Shown piece by piece: positions 34,030 through 45,599 of a DNA stretch of 64,000 nt. Each line of letters starts with the position of its first letter. Within the stretch, counting starts at the first letter, position 1. The stretch comes from Cepaea nemoralis (Eukaryota > Mollusca > Gastropoda > Stylommatophora > Helicidae): positions 116,001 to 180,000 of the forward strand of contig JACEFZ010012651.1 of assembly GCA_014155875.1 (NCBI GenBank), read 5' to 3'. Below the pieces are notes generated by a model. That model ran no database searches, was not told the DNA's origin, and was given only the letters and a program-made list of their open reading frames with translations. A program made the translations under genes and the position numbers.

Positions 34030-34200
34030 GCAAGCCCCGGGCATGTGGAATACTTATAAAGTTAAGTAGACCAACTAGTCGCCGGGCACCCGGGTTCAAG
34101 TTTCAGTGTATGTGTGTGTGTGTTTTTGTGTGTGTGTGTATGTACAGGGTAAGCCGCTGTGAGGGGCGCGAAGGAATAGGCCCCTACCCCGGATAATAGC
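34030..34200 (+). repeat. possible tRNA-like SINE with (GT)n
   Basis: GTTAAGTAGACCAACTAG followed about 20 bases on by CGGGTTCAAGTTTC resembles tRNA A- and B-box arms; a GT-rich microsatellite (34,110-34,140) follows. A different family from the SINE at 39.6 kb. Weak evidence. Confidence 0.35.
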
Positions 34201-34226
34201 CTTTGCCCCACAAAGGGTCACCAACC

Positions 34227-34589
34227 CAGGGGCGTCACTAGGGGGGTGCGGGGGGTGCGGGCCGCACCGGGTGACACCATCAAGGGGTGACACCAAAATA
34301 AAAAAAACTGCAAATTTGACAAAGCAGACATAGCAAAATAACAAAAATTTAACTTTGTCCGAGTTTGTCGAAGTTCTTTATTTATGTTTTACCTGAAGTA
34401 TTGAAGTTATATTGTTCAATTTGTTTTCTTTCTTATGTCCTTATTAACTTTTTGACTTATTTTACAAACATTACTATATGCGATTATATATGGTCCAGGA
34501 ACACTCGGAAGAAGACCATGGTGAAAGTCTAGAGGGGTGACACCAAGAGTTTACCGCACTGGGTGACACCAACCCCAGTGACGCCACTG
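34227..34589. mobile_element. hAT-type MITE
   Basis: 363 bp with terminal inverted repeats (left CAGGGGCGTCACTAGGGG, right in reverse CAGTGGCGTCACTGGGG) and second internal inverted blocks GGGTGACACC. Flanks are CACCAACC and CACCATCC, an 8-bp target duplication with one mismatch, as expected of hAT elements. No coding capacity. Confidence 0.8.
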
Positions 34590-35925
34590 CACCATCCCAT
34601 ACCTACTGAGAGGAAATGGAGAGTGGTGAAACACAAGGTCCTGGCCTGACCACAAAGGCAGTAAATACTACATTTTAATCTCGCCAAAACATCGCTTGGG
34701 CATATTCAACTTTAGTAAAATAGACTGAAGCCAGACTACGACTAATAATTCTATATATGGGTATATTGCAACAATTAATAAACACGTAATAACATATAGA
34801 AAGTGATTAATTCTAGAGAACATACCACTAAAGACCAGTCTCCAATACTATACATTCAATTAAATTAAGATAATCAGTGAAGGTTGCAAATTAACCAATA
34901 ATATAATATCTTTTTAAAAATAACACCAATTATTTACCTTGCGTATTTTGGAAATAGTTGTGCCCCCTTGATACCGGCAAACATGGGGTATGACATCTGC
35001 GCTTAGTGTAATATCGCAGTAACCGATTACTCACGATAGTAAACCCTTTGAATATGGCCGTTTTAAATGTCGCTGAATCGCGTGAGCTGCTCATCGTCAA
35101 ATGTGTAAACAAATATTTTAAGGTACTTTGCTGTGGTGAAAATGAAGTAATCCCATGAAAAAGTTGCGTAAATATGAAAAGAAATCAACAAATAGTGTCA
35201 GAAATTGTATATCTCGAAAGGTAAAACCTGTCGATATGCGTGGATTTTGGCAACTCGGTTTTAGTTTGCAGTTCTCTCGCAAAAGAGTTAAGACTTATTC
35301 ACCCGATAGTGATAAGAGAGACGTATAAATACAGACATCAATGCTATCACACCACCCGAGTATCTTGTAAAGTAAAAGAGGTCTGACGTGCCCTTAGGAT
35401 CACATGTGTTGGAGTCCGTTCCGATAATTTGACATAAATATCACATATGTGTGAATGTAAGTAGTATGTAAAGGGGTAATCGAGCCGTAATTAGGCTCAC
35501 CCCAGGGCACAAAATAATTTCTTATATCGCTTATGTGTCAACACAGCAAGCATTAAGAAGGTGAATTTTCAAAGCTCACGCGGTAGGATACATAACTACT
35601 TCCGGTTTTTGTGTAGATAAAAACGTAAAACTGTAAATAGTAATGAAATATTTAAAAAATCGTCTATTTTGATGTGTAAAGTGAAAAGTAAAGATGGCGG
35701 CATGGATAGGAGGTCTACCACTAACCATTTCAATGCATATTTAGGGATCAGCTCAGAAGAAGACCTTGGCTTTTCCCAGCTATATCTATTGTAAAGTAAA
35801 CGATACATATTGTAATAGCGTTTTTTACTGTCAGTAGTGGATGGGACTTAACACTGTCATCATACCAATTGCGAAGTTGGTAGAGTCACAAGACTTGACC
35901 TTGGGCTGTGTGATGGTGTTATAGC
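34590..35925. other. AT-rich, no recognisable gene
   Basis: No ORF with a recognisable motif. At about 35,875 GCGAAGTTGGTAGAGTC resembles a tRNA A-box arm, but no B box is evident at a fitting distance. Confidence 0.4.
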
Positions 35926-35929
35926 CAGT

Positions 35930-36620
35930 CACAGGGGCACGTATCTAAGGAATACACCTGATCACACTGGGTTAATGGCAAAACCAGAGCACGTGCTCAC
36001 TGGCTCAAACAGGTCAAATATTGCGCTGATTCCGTAATAGCTACAAAAAGTTCACGTGCTCATTTGGAAAAAGCCGGTTAAAGATGGCGATGCATCCGCT
36101 CACACGTGGTAATGGGATACAACTGAAATACGTGGCTACACCCGCTGAAAGGTTTCGATGCATTAGGTACACCTGGGGTAATGGGTACATCTGATCAAAT
36201 ATGGCGCTGCTGCTGCTTCGCATGTGTAATGACTACAACCAGACCACGGCTCTCTGGCTAAAGCCAGTCAAATATGGCGTCGCATCCGATCACACGGTGG
36301 TAATGGCAAAACCAGACCACGTGGCTAAAGCCTTTCAAAGATGACGCTTTATCCGTTACACATGGGTAATGCTCACATCTGATGAAGTATGGCGCTGCTT
36401 CCGGTCGCTTGTGTAATGACTACAACCAGACCACGTGCTCACTGGCTACAAGTGGTCAACGATGGCGTCACCTCCGATTACACGTAGTAATGGAGAAACC
36501 AAACCAAGTGGCTAAATCAGATCAAAGATGGTGCTGTATCTGGTCACTGTCTTATGGGATACAACAGAAACACGTGACTAAGACTCAATCGGCCAAAGAT
36601 GGAATCGCACCCGGTACATG
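35930..36620. repeat. diverged minisatellite with higher-order structure
   Basis: Units of 48-73 bp share ATGGCG, ATCCG, CACGTGGTAATGG, CAACCAGACCACG and GGCTAAAGCC strings. The unit mark (ATGGCG-like) falls at 36,084, 36,151, 36,201, 36,274, 36,341, 36,389, 36,462, 36,528 and 36,599: spacings 67-50-73, 67-48-73, 66-71. Two successive blocks of about 189 bp are therefore more alike than neighbouring units, a higher-order repeat. Many units contain CACGTG. Confidence 0.75.
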
Positions 36621-36830
36621 ACCAGACAGTGCATAATATTCTGCTGAAGTCATTCTACGTAGCTAATAGCGTGTATAAGACTGTCAGCATTCGTCGAATA
36701 CAAGTACCGTTCACGGTGAGCAGCAACCAGATCACATGTGGCAAGCCGCTAAAGGTAAGTTGGCTTTTGATAAATCTTTCACAGTTTCGATATGGTTCTC
36801 CAAGTAGGCATACAGTTAACCTAAACAATA

Positions 36831-37610
36831 CTAGTATAATACAGGGATATATGGTGCTAGACGCATATAACTGAAGAGACAAGACATTTCTTCATATATG
36901 AAGGTAGGCTGGGACCACATGGAATAAAGCTGGCATTCGAAACTTTTAAACAAGACGCTATGGTGGTACGGTAATAATATATAGGTAGTATTGTGTAGTC
37001 GTAGGGGAAGGTGAAAGTGTCCTGCGGGATCTACATACCCATTATTGATGGTCATATATGGACTGTTTAAAAGATGTTGAATGTCAAATACAGAGTTATT
37101 ATTTATAATATGTATTTCTATAATGCTCTTTCTAGCACGGTAAAACAGGGTCCGTACTAAGCCCCATTTATACTGGACAGGTGTGAAACTCTGAAAATGT
37201 AGGTATTGGCCAGTCCATGTTCCTTTGCGATACACCGATCTTTGAATTGTGCCGTCTGCTCTACGTCTCATTAGGATATCTAGGAACGGCAACGCTTCGT
37301 TGTGTTCGTGTTCCATAAATAGAGAGATATTTTTATGCGTCGTGTTCATTGTGGCCTGGAGCGATGTTGCTTGTAGCTCGTCTGTGGTGATAAATGGTAT
37401 ATCGTCCACATATCGACGGTAAAAGGCCAAGTTGTTGATGTCTGAGGATCTCTTATCTTCTAAAAGTGCCATGACGATGTCCACTAGAATAGGACCAAGG
37501 AGACTCCCCATGGCCACTCCGTCAATTTGGTGGTATGACTTAGTTAGAAAATTGAATTGTATGTTGGCGGTACATAGTAGTAGTAGCCTCTCCAGAATTC
37601 GGCCAATACC
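36831..37610 (-). pseudogene. Penelope-like element RT fragment
   Basis: A frame of about 228 codons starts near 37,517 and extends upstream in frame as HQIDGVAMGSLLGPILVDIV, a PLE-type motif. FYRRYVDDIPFIT holds the catalytic Asp pair; HEHNEALPFLDILMRRRADG and SVYRKGTWTGQYLHFQSFTP then VQYKWGLVRTLFYRARK are the typical Penelope RT end. No LINE-like or LTR-type signature. The 5' half of RT is missing. The piece meets an oppositely oriented PLE segment at about 37,600. Sequence after about residue 140 looks non-homologous, so the 3' part is also lost here. Confidence 0.78.
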
Positions 37611-38240
37611 TAAATTTTCAGAGCTTCAAACCTGTCCAGTATAAACGGGGCTTAGTACAGACCCTGGTAGAAAGATATGCACCCAGGACACACTGACAGA
37701 GGAATTTGAAACTCTGAATAATGTCTTAAACCTGAATGGCTACTCCACAGGATTTATAAAGCGCCACTGCCAACAGCCCAAACCAAAACCAGATTTAACT
37801 ACAGTCCCCAAACTCAAGGTATTCTTCCAGATAACCTTTCGAGGGGATGACATAATGCAACGTCTAGAAGACAGCCTTACTACAGCAGTAGGCCGAACAT
37901 TCTGTGCTGCAACTCCAGTCATTAGATATAAAACCGTACCGATTCCTATACCAGCAGTCAAAGAGCATGTTCCTCTGTATGCCACAAACAATTGTATTTA
38001 CCAATTCACATGTAGATACCAGGCCTTCTACATTGGTAGAACAGAGAGGACAGCATAACAAACGAGTGTCAGAACACATACCTCAATGGGTCAACAAGAT
38101 ACAACACACAGGAAATGCTAATCTCGGTGGGCCGACACACAGGAAGCTCCCGGTTCTTTCAAATGGTAGGCACATTATCGGAAGCGGCCATGGGGTGACA
38201 GAGATCTGCCTTTCGCGTGTTGTTTAACACACAAAATACT
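37599..38240 (+). pseudogene. Penelope-like element 3' part with GIY-YIG nuclease
   Basis: This begins with a second copy of the RT-end block (QYLNFQSFKPVQYKRGLV, about 37,601-37,665), oriented opposite to the RT fragment. After a frame change it reads TEEFETLNNVLNLNGYSTGF and a long open frame (37,855-38,058) containing CIYQFTCRYQAFYIGRTERT, the GIY-YIG endonuclease core as found at the C-terminus of Penelope elements; VSEHIPQWV follows in another frame. Several frameshifts. Together with the minus-strand piece it covers RT end plus nuclease, in inverted arrangement. Confidence 0.78.
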
Positions 38241-38419
38241 CGCTTGCTAAAGTTTGCAGAAGCAAGTATGATCAATCAACGCAAGCCAGAATTGTGCAAA
38301 ACAGAAAGACATGTTAGTCAGCTTAAAATTACCGTGGTAGATAATTGATATTACTGTGCGAATATGTGTATATTTCAACTTGAAGAATTTATCTAGTTAA
38401 TTCATGTAAGTTGTGTGAT

Positions 38420-38875
38420 TTCTTCAGTATGTATCTGACGAGATGCTGCGAATATGCCAGGCAATAAATCGTGCAATCTATTGTTTGTGTCTTCGTTATT
38501 CAAATTCACTACGGGAAAAACATTGATTTGAATTTCTAAAACGATGTTCAATGTTGTTGTTATTGTTGTTGTTGTGTTGCTATTGTTGTTGCTATTGTCA
38601 GTATTGTTGTTGTTTTGGTGTTTCTGTTATTGCTTGTATGCAGGGGCGTTGTTATCGTTGTTATTATTTTTGATGTTGTGACTTTTATTATTATTAATAT
38701 TAATTATTATATGCATGCTATTATTGTTATATTGTTGCGAATTCGTTGTTATTGATGCTTTTGACGTTGCTGATGTCATTGTTATTCTTGGTATTATTGT
38801 TTTTGGTGTTGGTGTTTATTGTTGTTGTTATTATTGTTGTTGTCGTCGTCACATTTGCTATCATCGTCATCATCA
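38420..38875. repeat. half foldback MITE, then GTT/ATT-rich simple sequence
   Basis: 38,424-38,535 matches the right arm of the foldback element at 33.5 kb (GACGAGATGCTGCGAATATG). 38,548-38,875 is low-complexity DNA built of GTT, ATT, GCT and GTC triplets. Confidence 0.7.
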
Positions 38876-38894
38876 TATATAAGTAGTTTCACAC

Positions 38895-39225
38895 AGCTAA
38901 TGTATAGCACAGACTGCAAGATGCAACAACCATTGTGCTACTCTAGGTATTGTTCAGATAGACTCACAAAGAGAACTAGCAACTCACATCAGAAGGGGAC
39001 AGTTCACATTCTTTGGGCATGTCATGAGAAGTGGAAAACTAGGGCATGATTGTCACAACGGGAAAGTTGGAGGGGAGGAAAGCCAGGGGAGAACAAGAGA
39101 GTAGATGCTGGACAGTTTGATATCATGGCATGGAGGAACGTCTGTAACGGGAATGGGCGGCGGTACACTAGACAGAAGGCTGTGGACAGACATGGTTACC
39201 AACGGCATATGACATGGACTACAGG
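38895..39225 (+). pseudogene. LINE RT 3' terminal fragment
   Basis: Codons read FTFFGHVMRSGKL, and after a frame change MLDSLISWHGG and DRRLWTDMVTN, the conserved tail of RTE-like LINEs (compare FLGHVMRREALENIVTTGKI at 43,605). About 100 codons, several lesions. Confidence 0.65.
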
Positions 39226-39379
39226 ATGAAGTGGACACATACAAAATATATATTACAATTTAATTGGATGGAACAGTAAACAAACAGGTCTATTCAACAA
39301 GATCTCAGAATTGTAAACAAATATTGGTTATTAAGATAAACAAACATAGGAACATGAAATAAAAACAATGCATTCCTTC
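39226..39379. other. no recognisable feature
   Basis: A short spacer between the LINE fragment and the foldback element; nothing identified. Confidence 0.4.
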
Positions 39380-39560
39380 AGTGAATTTAAACACACAATT
39401 TGCAAACAATATGTTGCACAATAGATTGCCCTTGCATATTTCGCAGCATCTCGTCAAGAGACGAGAGGAGGTGCGGGGACATATACCAGGCAATAAATGG
39501 TGCCACATATTGTTTATGTCTTCTGTGTTTAAAGAAAATTAATGTTTTGGAGATGTATGA
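39380..39560. repeat. foldback (hairpin) MITE, copy 2
   Basis: The arms contain AAACAATATGTTGCACAATA and, in reverse on the other side, AAACAATATGTGGCACCATT, with CTCGTC and GACGAG at the tip. The outer flank ATGTTTTGGAGATGTATG is the reverse complement of the flank of copy 1, so the element probably extends a little beyond the paired arms. Confidence 0.65.
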
Positions 39561-39604
39561 CACATGAGAGCGACAAAGACTTACAATGGCGAGACATTTA
39601 AATA

Positions 39605-39975
39605 GTATGTTATGGGAGTAAAGTTCTAGACAGGACAAGCGAAGTGGTTGCACCACCTCTCTTTCGCTCCGAAACGTATGGGTTCGATTCCGGCGAACGT
39701 CGTTTTGGTTCACGAGTGCAGTTATTTTGGAGAAACTGTGGGGATTGTTCGTAATTTGTGCAACGATTTTCGCAAGCCGCCATTGCGTAAAGATACGGGG
39801 CCAAATGGGATAAAACGTAGGTTTGGAGCTAACAAAAATGGATGGCGGAAATAATAAGTAGTTATGTTTTGTCACAGTTATGACTTAATGCCGAGACAGT
39901 GATGAACATATCAACTAAGGGGTAAGACACGCGTGTGTTTCGTCACCAAATTCTCTAATTATTCCAATTCCAATT
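39605..39975 (+). repeat. tRNA-like SINE, free-standing copy
   Basis: The head has GACAAGCGAAGTGGTTGCAC (A-box-like) and GGGTTCGATTCCGG (B box) about 55 bases on; the body has TGGGATAAAACG and AATGGATGGCGG; the tail has CCGAGACAGTGATGA and ends in repeated ATTCCA (39,958-39,980). About 370 bp. The same unit occurs in reverse within family A copies, so it moves independently. Confidence 0.65.
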
Positions 39976-40140
39976 CCAATTTTCAAAACAAAAGTTCCAA
40001 ATTCGGCCTCGTTCAACCTGCCTCTTCAGATGTGGCTTTTGTTGAGGTCCGTGGTTTTTGTGGGTTCATTTACACTAATTCTTGTCTTGTGAGTCCTATC
40101 CCGGACTGGTTATGATGGTTTGTGTCTTTACTGTCAGTTG

Positions 40141-40790
40141 AGGGGGGGGGGGGGGGGGGGAGGTCGTTCGGTGGCTATCCTTTGTGCTCGTCTGCTCTTG
40201 TGGTTCTCATTGTTGTTGCAGGCTTCTGGCTAATTCGGGTGCAGTCCTTATAAGGACTTTTTATTTGGTCTTTTTGTCTCCTTCTTTGTGTAGTTTCTGT
40301 AGGAGGTTTTCGACGTTTCCATTTTCTTCCTTGCGCCTGTTTTCACTTTCGAGTTTGAGTTTCTGCTGCCTTTCGATTGTTTCCTCCGCCGTCAGCCATG
40401 GTTTGATCTCTCCCTCTTCTATGTAGTACGAGTAGTCGGGAAATTAAGTTCATAGCATGTAACTGGGTAGTCTACCGGTCTCCTGAGTTTATGGGTTTCT
40501 TCTTTTCTATTTCATCCCATCTTTTGAATTCCTGGCACCTAAGTTCCTCCAATCTTGCATCTGCTAGTAGCTCCTCCAAGGTAAATTCACGTGGTCTCTC
40601 CGTGTCGTCATCAGGGCGCTCATCTCGGCTCTCTTCGGATGTCCAGCGAGACACTTTTTTCCCTTTGTCTGCCTCGGGCGTCGCGGTTGGGCTGTTGGCT
40701 GTAGCTTGCTGTTCAGGCTCGGTCTCTTGGCTTTCATCTTGCGGTTTATGTGTGGTTGCTTGTATGGCTCTAATTATACAGAAAACCAGG
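40141..40790 (-). other. charged-protein relic after a poly-G run
   Basis: A poly-G run (about 40,142-40,160) precedes a stretch which on the minus strand encodes a highly charged protein: SRWTSEESRDERPDDDTERP, EFTLEELLADARLEELRCQE then FKRWDEIEKKK, then a frame change into Lys/Arg-rich coil. It may be a retrotransposon ORF1/Gag-like protein, but I recognise no family. Confidence 0.35.
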
Positions 40791-41960
40791 ATAATATATA
40801 TTAAATGTTCGGCGACTGAGAGTTATTGCAGCTGAACACCTCAAACAGCGGCTTGTCTTTGCTAGGATCAGATACAATTACAGAGTAAAGTCAAACATCG
40901 GCGACTGTCGTACTCCACTTGTGTATCAGAGACGAACATCCACATCATCTGTTTCTTCGCGCCATTGAAGGTCTCTATGACCATATCTGTTATTATTATT
41001 ATAAAGCACATGTAGATGTGCCTGCCAAAAATATTGATTTACTTGAGTAACCCAATCTACTTGAACAGCTATTGCACTAAATATATATTCTCACATTGGA
41101 AGGTAGCTCTTAATTTGTAATATTATCTACCACACGAGGACACATACAGGACATCTAAGATATTGCAATTACTTAACATTTTCTTCAGCAGCTATTCATC
41201 AGAGCGGCAATATACTTTCTTAAATTTTAGTCTATACGTTCCTCAAACTGTCCATTTGCATTAAACCGTCTTCATTTATACTCCAATAAATTGTTGTTCT
41301 TGTCTCCCTTGTGGAATAAAACTTTCTTTTAAATTTATTTCCCTTGATACTATACATTTCATATTATAAAGGTTTCTTTTACATTAGTATCTATGAAACA
41401 TTACACGGATTGAAAAAAGTTGCTATATTCATAGGAAAAGTAACGGAAGCAGCAGGATGTAACAAAAGAACATAAAAACAGTTAGGTACGTGTAACACCT
41501 GCGAAAAAGTGACATACTAAAAACTGAGTGTACATATCTTACAACAAAATCCAAAATGGTGAACATGAATTTACACAAGAAAATCTAAAAACATACACAA
41601 GAAAAATAACGTGCCCCCAAACATTATTTAACTAAGTCTAATTTCTCGAATCAATTTACGGTGTTTGTTTGTTTCTTGTAGGAGTTGGTCATTGGTGTTT
41701 CGGTCTGTCCATGGTAATCTTTGCATTTTGCTCAGAAACCAAATTTCCACAGCCATTAGATGTTTTCAACTTGTCTGGTAATATCTACGCTTCACATATT
41801 CTATGTAACACATCAACAGTCTTTTTTCCCCGTTGCAATCGCCATCTTCTTATTGTTTTATGTTTATTGTATTATGTGTTATTGTTTTTTCTCAATCAAA
41901 CCCTGGGTTTTCTTACAGTCACTGTTTCTTTGGCACCCAGCATTTTTATAATAGCTCGCT
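40791..41960 (-). repeat. family A repeat, copy 5 with LINE fragment
   Basis: Reversed copy. In its own sense: a LINE RT remnant (about 41,960-41,660, matching the 24.2 kb copy), the TTCACCATTTTGGATTTTG landmark near 41,560, and the hairpin GGCACATCTACATGTGC near 41,020, with one arm base lost. Confidence 0.7.
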
Positions 41961-42096
41961 TATGACATCCTTGTCAAAGCAGTCTACAATTGCTTTCTAC
42001 CTACCGTTTGCATATCGCGTGTTGGTTTCATTCCAGATTCTTGTACCCATCGACGAAATGACCATCTACTCAAACCCAGTGCATGCACTGTTCTTT

Positions 42097-42127
<31 letters not shown>

Positions 42128-42180
42128 GGGGAGGGGGGGTGAGCTTACAGGAAGAAAAATAAGAATAAATACAGGGTGTT
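41961..42180. other. unassigned with poly-T/poly-G
   Basis: It ends in T12 and a G-run of more than 25 with one A (42,093-42,140), directly at the 5' truncation point of the next LINE. Confidence 0.5.
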
Positions 42181-43835
42181 TGAAATCAAAAACAGGAAAG
42201 GATAATATTAGAGGAAGATGCTATAATGAAGAGGTGGAATGAGTATATAAGAGAATTATATGAAGGAGAAAGGGAAGAATTAACAGAAGATAGTAACTTA
42301 GAAGGTCCACCTATTCTGAAAGAAGAAGTCGCTGACGCTATGAAACGTATGAAGAAAGGAAAAACAGCTGGGCCAGATGAAATCACAATAGAAGAATTAG
42401 AAGTATTGGGAGAATTTGGAGTAGATATATTAACCAAAATGTTGAATGATATTTACAGCAGTGGATATTTACCCAGTGATATGCTGAAATCTGTATTTAT
42501 AGCTATACCAAAAAGACCAGGAGCAATTGATTGTGAAGATTTTTCGTACAATTAACCTTATAAACCATATCACTAAGCTTCTACTCAGAATCATAATGAG
42601 AAGAACCAAAAAGAAAATAAAAATGGAAATTAGTGAAGAACAGTATGGATTTGTGGAAGTAGGATAGTAGGAAAGGGTAAACAATGCAATTTATACATTA
42701 CGGACACTAATAGAAAGGTCAATAGAGGAACAGAGAGACATATATTTGTGCTTCATAGATTATACTAAGGCATTTGATAAAGTAAAACATGATGAACTGA
42801 TTAAAATGTTGGAAGATATCAACACTGATGGAAAAGATTTAAGAATAATAAAGAATATTTACTGGAACCAGGTAGCAGCAATTAAAATGGGAAATAAAGA
42901 GGGTAGTTACGAACAGATAAAGCTAGGAGTACGACAAGGGTGTGTCTTGTCACCAGATCTGTTCTCCCTGTATAGCGAAGTAATAATGAGAGAGATCAAA
43001 GAGATGCCAGGAATACTAGTTGGAGGTTATAATATAAATAATATACGCTATGCAGATGACATAGTATTGGTGGCGGATAATTCAACAGACCTACAACAAT
43101 TATTAGACGTTGTAGTAACAGAGAGTGCAAGGAAAGGACTCTCCTTGAATATCAAGAAAACAGTAACAAGTAACAGTAACAAAAAAAATGGTGCCACCAA
43201 AATGTGTCATAGAAATAGAAGGGAAAATCCTTAACCAAGTTGATAATTTTAGATACCTAGGGGCATTTATAACATCAGATGGAAGATGTACAACAGATAT
43301 TAAGAGCAGAATAGGGCAGGCAAAAGCCGCATTTCAGAACATGAAGAGTATCTTATGCAATAAGTCACTATCAGTGAATGTAAGAAAGAGAGTGCTGAAA
43401 TGCTATGTAGAACCAGTTTTGCTGTATGGCAGTGAATCTTGGAATGTAAATGAACAAATTAAGAAGAAATTAGAAGCAACAGAGAGGTGGTTCCTGAGAC
43501 GAATGTTGCGAATTCCTTGGGCTGCCAGAGTAACTAACAACGACTGCCTGAAACAGGCTAATGAAACTAGAACATTATATACAACAATAAGACAGAGACA
43601 AACAGCTTTCCTCGGTCATGTGATGAGAAGAGAGGCATTGGAGAACATCGTAACAACTGGAAAGATCGAGGGGAAGAGAGGCAGAGGTAGACCAAGAGAA
43701 GTGATGCTGGATGGATTGAGACGGTGGCATGGAGGAATATCAGCAGCAGAGTTGATCCAGAGAACCAAAGACCGAGATCTATGGAGAGCCATGAACGCCT
43801 ACGCCAGCCGGCACGGCACTTGATGATGATGATGG
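42181..43835 (+). pseudogene. RTE-like LINE, 5'-truncated RT
   Basis: First frame 42,226-42,555: KRWNEYIRELYEGE and KKGKTAGPDEITIEELEVLG, the RT entry region. After a frame change and a double TAG near 42,664, RT motif A LCFIDYTKAFDKVKHDEL (42,750), motif B GVRQGCVLSPDLFSLYSE (42,930) and motif C NIRYADDIVLVADN (43,040) are in one frame. A last frameshift near 43,180 leads to the thumb FRYLGAFITSDGR, WFLRRMLRIPWAARVTN and FLGHVMRREALENIVTTGKI to the stop at 43,823. The tail is TGATGATGATGG, the short-repeat end typical of RTE-type elements. It is inserted into an older family A LINE fragment. The endonuclease is missing. Confidence 0.8.
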
Positions 43836-44230
43836 ATATACAGGTAAATGGGAATATTCTTAAACAAATGAATTGGTACAACTATCTAGGAACAGTCATA
43901 ACATTTGATCTGAGGTGAGTAGAAGAGATTAGAACAAGAATCACCATGGCGATGGTAGACTTTAATCATACGGAAAACATACTGACCAATAATAAGATGT
44001 CAATTGCAACGAAAAAAGACTGTTGATGTTCTACATAGAACCTATACTTTTGTATGGATGTGAAGCGTGGATAATTAGCAGACAAGCTGAAAACATATAA
44101 TGGCTGTGGAAATGTGGTTTCTTCGGAAAATGCAAAGAATACCATGGACAGACTGAAAAACCAATGAACAAATCCTACAAGAAACAACAAAAAACGTAAA
44201 TTGATTAGAAAAATTAGACGTAGACCGTCA
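43836..44230 (+). pseudogene. LINE RT fragment, family A
   Basis: IQVNGNILKQMNWYNYLGTV followed by TFDLR, then decayed thumb sequence. Same family as 23.9 kb. The RTE-like LINE tail abuts it directly. Confidence 0.65.
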
Positions 44231-45210
44231 AAATATTTTTGGACAGGTTACTTTTATTTGTATGTTTTTATATTTTATTATATTTTTCTTGTATCAATTT
44301 ATGTTCATCATTATGGATTTTGTTTTAAGTTATGTAGACAGTATCTGTGTTTAGTATTGCAATGTTTCGCAGGAGTTACACGTACCTTACTGTTTTTATT
44401 TTATATCATTGCATCCTTCTGCATCGTATGGATATAGCAATTCGTTTCAACGTCTGTAATGTTTCATAGATAAATATGTAGAAATTTGTATAATAGAAAT
44501 TTAGAGCATCATGGGAAATAAATTTAAAAGAAATTTTTATGCAACAAGGGAGATAAGAAAACTAATGTATTGAAGTATAAATGAAGGCAGTGTAATGCAA
44601 ATAGATAGTTTGAAGAATGTATAACATAACATCTAAGTAAACATATTGCCATTCTGATCAATAGCTACTAACATAAATGTTACAAAGTTGCGATATCTTA
44701 GATGTCCACTATGTGAACTCATGTGGTAGATAATATCACAAATGAAGGGCAATCTATCTATGAATAATATTTGAAGTGTTATATTAGTTTTAACGATGGT
44801 GATTTTCTCCCCAAATTGACGTTTTTGGCAGGCGCATATATATGTCCTTCATAATGATAGAAAATTCGGTCGCAAAGACATTTCATGGCGCGAATAAACA
44901 GCTGATATCGATTTTCGTGTGTGATACACAAGTGGACTACGACATTCGCTGATGTTTGTCTTACCGATGTAGTTATATTCGACCCTAACAAAGACAGCCG
45001 CCGTTTGAAGTGTTCAGCTGCAATGACTCTCAGCTGCCGAACATGTAACATATTTTACCTTAGTTTGCTTTCTAACACAAGAATTTGGTAACAGAACATA
45101 TTCTTGTCTTACCCCTCTTGGTAAGCTCATCACTGTCTCGGCATTAAGTCATAACTGTGACAAAACATCAATACTTATTATTTACCACCATCCATTTTTG
45201 TGGGATCATA
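44231..45210 (+). repeat. family A repeat, copy 6
   Basis: Landmarks: TTCATCATTATGGATTTTG near 44,303, the diverged hairpin GGCGCATATATATGTCC near 44,830 (arms damaged) and the CGCCGTTTGAAGTGTTCAGC region near 45,000. From about 45,078 it passes into the reverse SINE tail. Confidence 0.7.
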
Positions 45211-45214
45211 CGCC

Positions 45215-45595
45215 AGGCTCTCCTGCACCAAACGTCGACCATTAACTTTTGCTAAGAATCCCCATGCACTTCACCTACCTCTCAACCCCGAACCATCTGT
45301 GTAGGTAATCCCATCACCAAGGCGAGTATTATCCTGAATTAGTAGCAGGAATATCCACTTCCGTGGCCCCTGCTGGCCACTCTCTGCACTCCCAGCTCAA
45401 TGTGATTATAACTCTGCACACGTCTGACTTTTCCGCTGGCACTCCGATCCACTCCTCTCCTCGCCTAATGTTCTCCAAGATGCACACCTGTCTGATGTAT
45501 GATCGTATCCTCCGCCTGAGCCATCCATGATTTCCTCTTATCAGCCTCAGACCCTAAACTGCGTCCAGCGCTTCATGCAACGGCGTCAACTAGAA
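45215..45595 (-). pseudogene. LINE RNase H fragment
   Basis: Minus-strand frames read TDGSGLRGR, an in-frame stop, then AWGFLAKVNGRRLVQESLAY. Further upstream (rightward) are VIITLSWECREWPAGATEV and HPLHEALDAV. It is co-linear with the RNase H relic at 28.1-28.5 kb; same LINE family, short copy. Confidence 0.65.
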
Positions 45596-45599
45596 ATAA

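Noticed and set aside
38548..38875. A CRISPR-like or satellite array
   Set aside because: Triplet low-complexity sequence without spacers or a fixed unit.
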